NCBI RefSeq assembly: GCF_949987535.1
Contig: NC_080079.1
Span: 52,439,000 to 52,502,999 of the forward strand
DNA: 64,000 nt
Direction: 5' to 3'
From: Balaenoptera acutorostrata
Lineage: Eukaryota; Chordata; Mammalia; Artiodactyla; Balaenopteridae
Below are positions 13,926 to 24,190 of the stretch, piece after piece (position 1 is the stretch's first letter; each line of letters starts with the position of its first letter). The notes under the pieces were generated by a model that saw only the letters and a program-made list of their open reading frames with translations, made no database searches and was not told the DNA's origin. The translations under genes and the position numbers were made by a program.

Positions 13926-15130
13926 ATGAATTAATGCATCAATCCTTTTGCTACTTAATCCTACGTGTCAAACTTCTAGTCTTCAAACATCTTCCATAAA
14001 ATTCTCTTAACACTTTCTTGGAGGTTTCTAGCATCTTTTGAAATTCAAAGCACTAAAACTAACAATTTCTTAGAATCCATTTATCTACCTCTACTCTTTG
14101 CAGGAAACTAACCACAGGTGTCAGTTACAATTTTAAGTGAAAATTGTTTTCCTTCCAATAAGATGGTACTGTTGACATGGCATTCCAGGAAGACTCTGAA
14201 ACAGCCTGCTTACCTCTGCAGTTCTAGAAGCATTTCCACATTTCATTGCCTTCAGGCATTCCCCCAAATTATTTAAATTGGTTCCCAGTCATCTACTGCA
14301 CAAGTCTGGAATCTTTTCCAAATATAGCAAATACACACATATATACACAGAGAGAAAATTACAGAATCAAAATGGCCTAGTACTTCTCAGTAAATTCTAT
14401 CAGAGTCTAGTAGCAGGTGTTTCCAGTAGAGCCTGCAGCTTCGCATCCATAGTTTCAAGTTCCATTGTGCTTTCACCCAAAGCCCACCAAAGAGTACATA
14501 AAATTTCACAATAATTGCTCATAAAAATTTCCCCCACCCAAATTAAGCAAGTAAGGCAATCACCCAACTGAAGAATATAATTATATAATTAAAATTTTAT
14601 TAACATGGCCTAATTTCCATTCCCAAATTGTCCCATATCATTTTATCAGATGGTATTAGTCTCCTTTTTTTTCCTTTTCGTGAGCAAAAAAAGTGCCAAG
14701 TTAAAACATATCCGTTCATAGGGACACAAAACGCAGCTCTCTTTTCCCATGATGCACCCAGCTGCGACCTGAGCACCCCTCTCCTGCAGTGTCTTATTCT
14801 GCTGGACTCACCTGGGACTTGTTCTGCCAGTAGAAGAAAACAACAAACCTCAGGGACCAGGTCTTAACAGTCGCTCTTCTCCTTAGAGAAAAGGCACTTT
14901 TAGAATGTGTTCTATTATGTAGACGCAGAATTTCCCCCAGAGAAATCCTTCATGCACCACAGAAGGTACAGTTACCCAGAGCTTTCATTGTTCTGCTCTC
15001 CTGAAGGCCTCAATACCCACCCCACCCTGTATTTCAGGAAGGAGGCCACTACTCCACAGTGTTCACCCCCAATTGCCACCACATCAGCTTAGAGAGGACA
15101 GACTTTGTGACCACTGGAACTCATACTCCA
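13926..15130. other. Unassigned sequence
   Basis: Nothing identified. Short ORFs (60-79 codons) at 14278-15092 show no domain. The right end may already be L2. Confidence 0.4.
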
Positions 15131-15784
15131 TCATCAATAAATTCTCCTAAGGCTTTGGCCTTTGACTTTCCCGATTTCCTTTTTCTCTCTTGATTTAATG
15201 GAACCTCTTGCTTATCCACTATGCATTGTCAAATATCCTGCAGCCCTTTCGGTGGTGGCTACCTTTCCCCCAACAGGCTTTGTTACCACTACGCCTGGAG
15301 GTAGGGTCAGTACCCTCTACTCTCCTCACTGAAGCACCCCCGTGCCCCCCTCATGCCACTATTCACCACTGCTGTTGCCACATCACAGACTAGGCCACCA
15401 GTACCTCTTATCTGGACTACGCAGCAGCCTCCTGCTTTCAAACTTGCTCTTTCACCGTCCATTCTTCACATACCTCCAGAGTAATCATCCTAAATTGCAA
15501 ACCAGACAGCACCATCTTCATGCTGAAGACTCCCTAGCAGCTTTTCATTGCTGTTAGAATAACACCAAACCCCCTACCACATCAGAAAGGCCCAGTGTTA
15601 TTACACCCTATCTGCCTTTCTAAAATCCTTCCCCTCCCCTTACTCTTTTGCTCATTGTTCACCAACTAGTGGCCTTCTTTCCATCCTTCTCAGCTTCCCA
15701 CTTCATCCCATCAAGATCTTCTTGGAATGCTCCTCAGCTAGATCTCCAAATAGCTGTGTCCTTCTCAAATGTCACTCTTCAGAG

Positions 15785-16319
15785 GAAATAATAAAGATCA
15801 GAACAGAAATGAATGAAATAGAGACTAGAAAGACAGTAGAAAAGACCAATGAAACTAAGAGCTGGTTCTTTGAAAAGATAAACAAAATTGACAAACCGTT
15901 AACTAGACTCATTAAGAAAAAAAGAGAGAAGGCCCTGACCAATAAAATCAGAAATGAAAGAGGAGAAATAAGGATACCACAGAAATACAAAGGATTATAA
16001 GAGAATACTATGAACAGCTATCCACCAACAAGCTAGACAACCGAGGAGAAATGGACAGCTCTTAGAATCATACAACCTTCCAAGACTGAATCAGGAAGAA
16101 ACAGAAAATGTGAATAGACTGATCACTAGGTACAGTACTTGAAACGGTAACCAAAAAGCTCCCAAAAAACAAAAGGCCAGGACCAGATGGCTTCACAGGT
16201 GAATTCCACCAAACATTCAAAGATGTAATACCTATCCTTCTCAAACTCTTGCAAAAAATGAAGAGAAGGGAATACTTCCTAACTCATTTTACGTGGCCAA
16301 CATCACCCTGATACCAAAA
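15785..16319 (+). mobile_element. Internal L1 ORF2 fragment without an A-tail
   Basis: About 535 bp of L1 ORF2 in plus orientation: 'aaactaagagctggttctttg' near 15853, 'ggccaggaccagatggctt' near 16173 and 'catcaccctgataccaaaa' at the end. It has neither the L1 3' UTR nor a poly(A) tract. Flanks are direct repeats of L2 origin at 15765-15784 and 16320-16339 (19 of 20 positions agree). It therefore looks like a doubly truncated insertion, discussed under findings. Confidence 0.85.
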
Positions 16320-16454
16320 TCAAATGTCACCCTTCAGAGAGACCCTCCTTGATGACCTAACTTAAAATTGCCCCTTTCCCCAGTCAATTTCTATTATATT
16401 ACTAACTTTTATTTTCTTCATAACACTTATCAATTCCTCAAACCATCTTATTTA

Positions 16455-16530
16455 TATGGTATATATATAACATACAACATGTATAACATATATACAACAT
16501 ATATATATAAACATATATATGTATTTGTAT
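16455..16530. repeat. AT-rich simple repeat
   Basis: An irregular run of tatata / acatat units lies inside the L2 3' region. Confidence 0.8.
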
Positions 16531-16690
16531 TTATTTGCATGGTTATTTTCTCACCAAATTAGTCTATGGCTCCTTAAAAGCAGAGATTCAATTATTTTTC
16601 TATCATCTGTTCAGCATCTAAACCAGCACCTGAGACAGGGTAAGCTCTCTATAAATACTTGTTGTCTGACTGGCTGACAAATATAATTAA

Positions 16691-17890
16691 ATAAAATGTA
16701 AAGTTGGTAATTTAACACCTAATCCTGAGGAAGTTATAATTTACATGACTATTTTATATTCAGATGATGCTTGAATTTTCTAATTTCGTTGCCTCATTGA
16801 TAGAAATATTGCAGCCTTGAAAAAGCACAGAATCACATTCTCTCAGGTAGTTAAGGCTCAGGAAGAAAATCACACATTTAAAGTGAAATTTACCCTGCAT
16901 ACACACATATTTATCCCAAACAGGTGCAAGCCCTCACGTGTACAGACACATTTAACATCCCTGAAAGCCTATTTTCCCCATTGAGCCACAGTAACTGTTT
17001 AAGAGAGATACCAGCTCCTAAAACAAACAGACCGTATAATCACTGATTCGCTCAACATTTATCATTCTCATGGCTGTGTGCTTCTCTAACCCAGTATTCT
17101 TCTCCATATTCTTTTTCTCCTATATTTGAAACAAACACCCAATTACATTTACAGAAATATATAGTTAACAATTTTAATAGGTTGAAAATCCACCCAGTCC
17201 TTGTGTTACTGGAGCTACGGCTTGCTAAATCCATATGGATCAATGAAGATCCACAGAGGAGGATCAATGAGACAAAGGGGAAACAGGTTACCTGAGGCCT
17301 CTTTCTGCCCAGGATACATTTCATCAGGCTCATAAGCATGGGTAAACCCTTGTAAAGCTCTGCCCAATACATCATTTTTGCCTCGTGGGCTCTGGGGCCT
17401 TAGCCTCTAGCCCCAGTGACTGAGCAATTCCAAAAACGATCCACACTGTTGAAATGGCCCTAAGGGCTAACAGTTGACAGCATCTCTTAGCCTATATACG
17501 TGCTAGCTGACCTATGGTACCACTTACTTTCTGGAAGACATAAACGCACACACATACACCCATATACGCACACACAGGTGATGTTCTACACAGATCCTTT
17601 AGGCCTTCCTCTGCCATCTCGTCAATGATAAAACACCTCCACTTCCCTCAGACCAGACCAGAATGAAGACAAATGCCACTAATTTCACTAAAGCTGTAAC
17701 TGGGCAGGAATAAGCCAATAACTGGGCTACCTCTCTCACCAAGAGTTCCAATACTCTTAAGACAGAACACACTACCTTTTTCTTGAGCTTGCCCAGCATC
17801 AGCTAATCACCTCATAGGAGTAACAATCCATTCAAGATTCTGAAACCAAGGCATGGGAATACATTGTATAATCTCTCCTCTCCCTTGCAT
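16691..17890. other. Unassigned sequence
   Basis: No recognised repeat. ORFs at 17052-17375 and 17599-17799 (minus) have no known domain. Alternating purine-pyrimidine acac/gcac text near 17545-17578 is a short degenerate (CA)n. Confidence 0.4.
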
Positions 17891-18430
17891 TCCCTCTGAC
17901 AGCCTTGTTGGCAGGTTGCATTTTCCAAAAATGGCCGCGACAACATCTTCCATCCCACCTGCTCTTCTTACAATGTGATGTTGACACCTCTCCCATCATG
18001 AACTGAGGTCTGTGTTCTCTCTCCTTGAACGTGGACAGGACTCTGTGACTGATTCCAGAAACAGAACATGGGGAACGTGATGCTGCATGAAGGGACGGCA
18101 ATGCAGCTGGGAGCCCGGCCACCAGGCTGTGAAGGAACCCAAGCAGTCTGGGGGTGGGGCCATTAAGAGGCCTGTGTAGAAATGAACCAAGGCCCTCAGA
18201 CCTCAGCCCAGCTGAGCTCCCAGCTAACAGCCAGCAACAACTTGCCAGGCACACGAGTGAACCATCTCGGGAGTGGAAACCCCAGCCCCAGGAGAGCCAC
18301 TCCAACTGATGGTGATTCCAAAGCGATGGGCCTCCCTCCCTAAGCCCCATTCAATCTGCAGACTCTTGAGCTAAATCGACTATTGTTTTGAGCCACTGCA
18401 TTTAGGGCTGATTTGTTACACAGTGACAGT
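17890..18430 (+). mobile_element. MLT1-type (MaLR) solo LTR
   Basis: Diagnostic stretches include 'aatggccgcgacaacatc' (about 17930), 'cttacaatgtgatgttgaca' (about 17968) and 'ccaacttgccaggcac' style text near 18237. The end carries 'ttttgagccactgcattt' (about 18387) and 'ttgttacacagtgacag'. MLT1 LTRs are nonautonomous class III retrovirus relatives. No internal region adjoins it, so it is solo. The 172-codon minus ORF at 17832-18350 lies almost entirely within this LTR and is not a gene. Confidence 0.85.
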
Positions 18431-19270
18431 TACCCAAAACAGCTGCTGTCCCTTCCACCTCAGTCACATCCTACCTATCACACAGTCGAGGTGGTGCCTT
18501 CTTTGTCCTCATCTCTGGATCTGGCACGGGGATGTTTTGACTCATTCGCCTTACTGTGAATCAAAATCTTCTTTGTCCTTTCAGTGCACAAAACTTAGCT
18601 CTGCCTGCCTACTCTTTGCCACACCCGCCCTGCGTTGCTTTGGATGCAAGGCTACCTCCACTCCCTTCTCAGAAAACTACCCCATCTAGTCACCTGTCCA
18701 AGGCGGTTGTCAGATTTATATAAGAACTTGAAACGCAAGCCATCCGGAGACACTAGAAGAGAGGGGACTCCATAATTTGAGAGGCTCTATAAGAGTTATA
18801 AGTGTGGGGCAAACTGTGACTCGGAGCCTGTCATCCAGTAATGCATCTGGGGTTGGAGCATCATACAAAGTCAAAAGGTGAGAACCTAAGCAGAGTTACA
18901 ATAAGGGATCAAGGGCCAAATAAAGTGAGGAAACGCCTGCAGAGGCTGGGGTGTCGAAGCAATATTCTACTGGTGATCAGTCCATGAACAGCGACCTCCG
19001 TCACAGCTGCTATTCCTGGCAACAATTATTAAGGTCACTCCTCACAACTTGTTATCTCCAGTAACCTTATCAACAAAAGGAATGAGGGTAAATGGAAATT
19101 TGTTCTCAGAAACCCATCTGTGTCCTAGTGCTCACACCTTCTCTATAGATGCTCCCAGGCCATTATTTACTGTGTATGTGTATGTGTGTGCGTGACAAAG
19201 CAGGTCCTGTAGTTAGGGTCACCATTTGATAAAGTCATGTATAAGACAATACGCACTGATCTATCATCTC
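18431..19270. other. Unassigned sequence
   Basis: No clear element. C/T-rich text at 18440-18700 may be an L2 fragment, but no 3' end is visible. Confidence 0.35.
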
Positions 19271-19465
19271 CAAATCATGGGCCACAACGTCAGATCTGGG
19301 TTCCACCCATGACCATCAGTGTGACCTTAACCAAGGTACTATATATTTCTAAGCATCTGTATTTTAATTATATAAAATGAGGATGATGATAATAATGCTC
19401 ATTCTCAAAGCATTTTAAATTAAATAAAATAACATAATTAAATTATCAAGCACCCTTGGTATGTG
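19270..19465 (+). repeat. MIR-type SINE fragment
   Basis: It shows the MIR order: 'gatctgggttccacc' near 19293, 'tgtgaccttaacca' near 19320 and 'tataaaatgaggatgatgat' near 19371. It is A/T-rich and decayed. Confidence 0.75.
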
Positions 19466-20990
19466 ATATAAATTTTGAATTCTCTCCTTCCTCCCACATG
19501 TAAAATGTGGTGAGCCTACCCAGGACGGCCAAACAAAACCGTTTGCCCTCAAGCATTATTCAGAGCTTAACCCTGGCAAGTCCTGACTCCTAGGGCTGAT
19601 CCAATTAGTCACTTATAGGCTGTAGATTTAGAGGTCTTGACACCATGCTAACAACTCTCCTCAGCAATCCCCTCCTTTCCTATTTTCCCTGATGGCTACA
19701 ATCTCATTTCATCACCAGACAAAACCATCATCTCCTTCTTGGCCGTGTCTAAAGCAACTGGTTTGCCCCAGAGCCTCTCAGAATATATCCCTAAAAAGCA
19801 ATCCCACCTCAGAGTCAGGGCCTGATTCAGCTCGATGACGGCAACATTCTAAATGAAGGTCAGGCAACAAGGCCTTCAGAGAGTCTGTCCCAGTGGAAGC
19901 ACGGCAGGAAACAGATTGGGTTCATCGTCTATGTGGCTCCTGATTTTCCAAGCTTTAAAGCATAGCAGAACTGAAAATAGCCAATTTTTCTTCATATTTT
20001 CACAGCGGCATCCTCTTTAAACCAGCTCCTTTCCATAAATGTCTCATCTCTAGGGACAAATATAGTAGGTAAACCAGGGGATCCTCAGGGACAACCTCGA
20101 TCTTCTCTGCCTTCTGAATCCTGCAGCTGTATTCTGCCTACAGGTGTTGGGATGAGGCCACCCCGCAGCAGTTCTCCCTTTTCAGACGAGGTATAAACAT
20201 ATCTGAAGAAAACCTCACAGAAAACTCCAGATAGAAATGTGCTTTGTCCCTGGCAGTGTGCAGGACTCAAGCCTGCATCTTAATAAAGAGTCTCTTTAAC
20301 GCCTGCCTCACATAGCAGTGGAATACAAAGGTCAACCCAGAGGGAGCTGTGCTTCAGAGAAACCCTCCACAAAGGGAGAACCTGTCTTTCTGGAGAAACA
20401 GCAACAGCTTGCGCTCGGCAAAGCAGTGCTGGGACCCTCCAGTAGGGAGGCCGCACAGGGTCACGCAGACAGCTGCCCTTGATGTAAGGCCCACCTGGAT
20501 TGAAATCCCAGCTCCTTCAGTGACTAGCTATGTGACCTCTGAAACTCAACATTGACATCAGTAGAGTGGAGAGAACATGAGCTGGACTCAAGATCTAGAG
20601 AAGGAATTGAGATGCCAAACCCCTAGAGAGGCATAATGCTTATAAAGCTCCCCTCAGAAACAGAGCCAGAGCTTCAAGAAAAGAACCAGGAAAAACAAGG
20701 ACCCATGGGTCAGTAGGGTCTACAATAGGAAGGTGGTTGGTCTAGAAGTCTGGTGGCAATTTCATTATCTTCCCAGTGAAGGTTTCATTGGGGAAAGAGA
20801 GAAGGACATGGGAACTGTATAAATTAACTGGATTTGCATTTCTGGAGCAAAACTGAAGAAAACAAAATTGTGAACTCTTAGCCAAGGTGATAATCCCCAA
20901 GCCTGTATCCAGAGACCAGCTGGTCTCAGAGAGAAGATTTTAAGCTGAAGAAGAAGAGAAATAGATAAAGTGAGCAGAGAATCTTGTCAT

Positions 20991-20992
<2 letters not shown>
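19466..20992. other. Unassigned sequence
   Basis: No gene or large element recognised. A weak MIR-like piece (cccacctggattgaaatccc, about 20490) lies at 20485-20560. Short ORFs at 20085-20555 lack domains. Confidence 0.4.

Positions 20993-21026
<34 letters not shown>
20993..21026. repeat. (CA)n microsatellite
   Basis: Seventeen uninterrupted AC units. On the minus strand it encodes the Val-Cys run of two overlapping short ORFs, which are therefore not genes. Confidence 0.98.
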
Positions 21027-21027
<1 letters not shown>

Positions 21028-21563
21028 ATGACACAGGTCAGATCTTTTCTCACATAACACAGTTGTGGTACCCTCACCACACCTGTTGCTGAACGCAGAG
21101 CATAGACATGATAGCTCCACTCCGTCTTTGAGGGTATTTTTCCAAAACCCACGAACCTGAAATTCTAACACAAAGCTTCTTAAAACCCCAGTGTTTACAG
21201 GTCTTTATCCTGTTTCTCTATATCAATGTCTAGGAAAACAGGTAATGAAGGATAAACTTTGCGATAACCATTTGCCATCTAGTGGCCAGACACCTCGCAG
21301 GTCCCCATCTCCATTTTGGAGGAGGAAGATCATCCTTGTAGCCTTAGTTCTGAACCAGTGTCAGGTATTCCTCTGCTAATCTTTGAATTGCTTTGGTTTA
21401 TAGGTATTTGGGATTGTTGTTTTCAGTCATCCCACAGGGGAAAAATTCAGCCTAAAAATCCAAGGGCAGGGTGGGTAGGTAAGTATTTTCAATGGTTATT
21501 GGTCTAGGACCAAGAGGGAAATGCCTAAATAAGTTCATGGAACAAATTCCTATAGACGAGAGC
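21027..21563. other. Unassigned sequence
   Basis: No recognised feature. Short ORFs only. Confidence 0.4.
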
Positions 21564-21577
21564 AGTTATGACTTTTA

Positions 21578-21913
21578 TTTTTTATTTTATTTTCTTTGGC
21601 TGCATTGGGTATTCATTGCTGCACGCGGGCTTTCTCTAGTTGCGACGAGCGGAGGCTACTCTTCGTTGTGGTGCGTGGGCTTCTCATTGTGGTGGCTTCT
21701 CTTGTTGCGGAGCATGGACTCTAGGTGCACGGGCTTCGGTAGTTGTGGCACATGGGCTCAGCAGTTGTGGCTCACAGGCTCTAGAGCACAGACTCAGTAG
21801 TTGTGGCGCACATGTGACCACATGTGGGATCTTCCCGGACCACGGCTCGAACCCGTGTCCCCTGCATTGGCAGGCGGATTCTTAACCACTGCACCACCAG
21901 GGAAGCCCCGAGA
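21578..21913 (-). mobile_element. CHR-2-like cetacean SINE, near full length
   Basis: The plus strand starts with a T-rich tail and reads through 'ctttctctagttgcg' to 'ccaccagggaagcccc', the reverse complement of the tRNA-like head. The pol III B box is visible as ggctcgaacccgtg (about 21845), the complement of the GGTTCGANNCC core. Perfect 14-bp target duplications (agttatgactttta) lie at 21564-21577 and 21914-21927. The ORFs at 21492-21885 are SINE translations. Confidence 0.95.
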
Positions 21914-21927
21914 AGTTATGACTTTTA

Positions 21928-22520
21928 AATGATTACAGCAGTCATAGTTTACTCAAAGAAATAGTTGACTCAGATAATAATATTTATTGCTTTTGACATC
22001 TGTCGAACAAAACACAAAGTGTATTAAGAGAAATGAAAATAGTATGGGAAATACGCCTGCATGCTATCACCACGTCTGCACAGGAAGGAACTCAAGCTGG
22101 GAACAATCAGATATAAGAGTCTGTCGTACTCAAAAGCTACTGAATTGGAGAGAGAAGTGGCCGAGGTAAAGGAAGTGATCACAACTGTCTCAGACTTTCT
22201 TCTGACCACTAAGAAGGAATGGTCAGTGAAGTGGAAATTGTAGAAACTTAAAAGAAATTTATCATATCATCTCATGGTAGCAAAAAAGAATCAGCAGGGT
22301 AAAGTTCAAGGTAGGTACTAGATTTTAGAAGGCAGATTTTGGAAATTTAAGAGAAAGCGTAGGCAGGATTATAAGTCAGGATACTTTGGGAAGGAAGATA
22401 ATTCTAAAAATTGCGATTCCATTTTGCATTTGTAAATGACCCTGGTGAAAAAGAAGAGGTGGAGAACTCAAGCCAGTAGTCGTGCTGGGGGCCACCACCG
22501 TGCAAGACAGAACAGAGGAG
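21928..22520. other. Unassigned sequence
   Basis: No element recognised. Three 60-61-codon ORFs overlap on both strands and have no domain. Confidence 0.4.
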
Positions 22521-22775
22521 CGGCTAAGAGTCTGGCCCTGGGGTTTGGCCAGTGGCACTTGAACCTCGGCCCCACCACTTTACAGCAAGGATCTTGGACC
22601 TGTGAACTAACCTCTCTACATTACAGCTGTCTCATCCATAAAAATGGAGATGTAACAGCATTTTTTTCCATGTGATTACTGTGATGGTTGAATAAGATAA
22701 TAAAGTGCCTGGCACCTAGTACAGCACAATAGATGGAAGCTATTGTTATCTTTACGTGCCGGGCTCCATTCTAGG
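22520..22775 (+). repeat. MIR-type SINE fragment
   Basis: MIR features include 'gagtctggccctgggg' (about 22527), 'tctcatccataaaaatgg' (about 22630) and 'ataaagtgcctggcacctag' (about 22700). A fragment of another ancient repeat (ttctaggcaaagaa...ccctgccccc) may follow to about 22825. Confidence 0.8.
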
Positions 22776-22825
22776 CAAAGAAAAAAGGATGAGGCTTGGT
22801 CCCTGCCCCCAAGCAACTGCTATTT

Positions 22826-23599
22826 GAAATAACTAAAATGCAATGGGTAATGATTAGTACAACACAGCTATAACTGCCTCAAACCCTCCCAGGAATTAGA
22901 TATGGAGTAAGTTAATCATTTTCTCAGTCAACTAATCAAACTGTTAGCTCTAGAAAGCATTGGGTCTGCCCACCGAGCAGTAACTAATTCAGACTGTAAA
23001 AGAACATACTCAAAAGAAGGGAAGGAGGAAAATGATCAAAGTTGATGAACAGAAACATGAAAAACAGACCAGTGTGAGCTGCAGTTTGCAGAATGCTAAG
23101 ACTCTCAATAAGGCTTTCTCAGTTACTCTGAGAGCCTGGAAAAGTCCACAGAAGGGGTAAACTTGGGACCAGTTGTGGAATATGGATGAATAAAGGAAAG
23201 TTAATCCCCTTATGTTCCATTTGTTTCTCTCTGCTCCAAGAGCATCGTATTTGGACTTGGAGGAATAGGATTAAACCACCATGAGAGAATTAAAGCCTCA
23301 AATCCATTAGGAGATTGTAAAGGCACCTACGTTCTCTTAGTGTTTTCAAGTCTCTTGACTGACACGTTAAGAGTTCAAGGTACGAAGAGAATTTTCGACT
23401 GGAATCAACAAGCTTCTGTCAGCGATCTTTGAGAAATGAGTGTAAAATGGCAAGTTTTCGATAGACTGGAAATCATCAAATGCCATTCTCATTTTCAAGA
23501 AGCAGAATTCTGCAAACCATAGACGGGGGCTTGGAAAAGACGGTTTGCTGTTGTAAAAAGCACTAAGAAAAGGAAACCACAAAGAAGAAAAGTATTCTT
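22826..23599. other. Unassigned sequence
   Basis: No gene or repeat identified. Confidence 0.4.
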
Positions 23600-23610
23600 A
23601 AGAATAAGAG

Positions 23611-23982
23611 GTAGGGGCTTCCCTGGTGGCGCAATGGTTGAGAATCCACCTGCCAATGCAGGGGACATGGGTTCGAGCCCTGGTCCGGGAAGATCCCACA
23701 TGCCGTGGAGCAACTAAGCCTGTGTGCCACAGCTACTGAGCCTGCACTCTAGAGCCCGCGAGCCACAACTACTGAGCCTGCGTGCTGCAACTACTGAAGC
23801 CAGTGCGCCTAGAGCCCATGCTCTGCAACAAGAGAAGCCACTGCAATGAGAAGCCCACACACCACAACAAAGAGTAGCCCCCCGATCGCCACAACTAGAG
23901 AAAGCCCACGTGCAGCAACGAAGACCCAATGCAGCCAAACATAAAATAAAAAATAATAAATAAATTTATGAAAAAAATAAAA
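23611..23982 (+). mobile_element. CHR-2-like cetacean SINE, near full length
   Basis: The tRNA-like head starts at about 23615 (ggcttccctggtggcgcaat). The B box gggttcgagccctgg is near 23669. A body of tandem 'ccacaactactgagcctgcg' units follows, and the tail is A-rich. Target duplications aagaataagag lie at 23600-23610 and 23983-23993. Minus-strand ORFs at 23495-23938 are SINE translations, with the common CSCG..LSSCGSR peptide pattern of this repeat. Confidence 0.95.
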
Positions 23983-24029
23983 AAGAATAAGAGATAAATC
24001 AGTGAGCAGAGCAAGAAGACTAGAAACTG

Positions 24030-24190
24030 TGGCTCAAAATTATTTGAGCACCATGTCACGTACAAGCACTATTCTAGGTACTTTTATATACATGATCTTA
24101 TTTAATTTCCCAAGAGCCATAGGTATCATTATGTCTACTTTTTATAGATGAAGGCACTGGTATACAGAGAGAAGGATTAAAGAACAAGGA
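24030..24190 (+). repeat. MIR-type SINE fragment
   Basis: 'tttgagcaccatgtcacgt' (about 24042), 'gcactattctaggtactttt' and 'tttatagatgaaggcactgg' match the MIR 3' half. Confidence 0.75.

Larger units (their letters stand above)
15130..16690 (+). mobile_element. LINE-2, split by an L1 fragment
   Basis: L2 text (tatctggactacgcagcagcc near 15410) runs to 15784. It resumes at about 16320 with 'gagagaccctccttgatgac' and closes with an L2 3' end near 16570-16670 (ctccttaaaagcagagattc). The two halves join if the L1 insert at 15785-16319 and one copy of the flanking duplication are removed. An AT-rich simple repeat interrupts it at about 16455-16530. Confidence 0.8.

Noticed and set aside
17832..18350. 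172-codon minus-strand ORF
   Set aside because: It lies almost wholly in an MLT1-type LTR; the open frame is a by-product of repeat sequence.
20926..21171. Minus ORFs with a Val-Cys repeat
   Set aside because: The repeat is the translation of the (CA)17 microsatellite.
23615..23700. tRNA gene
   Set aside because: A- and B-box-like text is present, but it is the tRNA-derived head of a SINE with tail and target duplications, and it does not fold as a complete tRNA.
23495..23938. Cys/Ser-rich minus-strand ORFs, also seen at 21.5, 39.9, 43.6, 46.4 and 63.6 kb
   Set aside because: All are translations of CHR-type SINEs; recurrence reflects the repeat, not a protein family.
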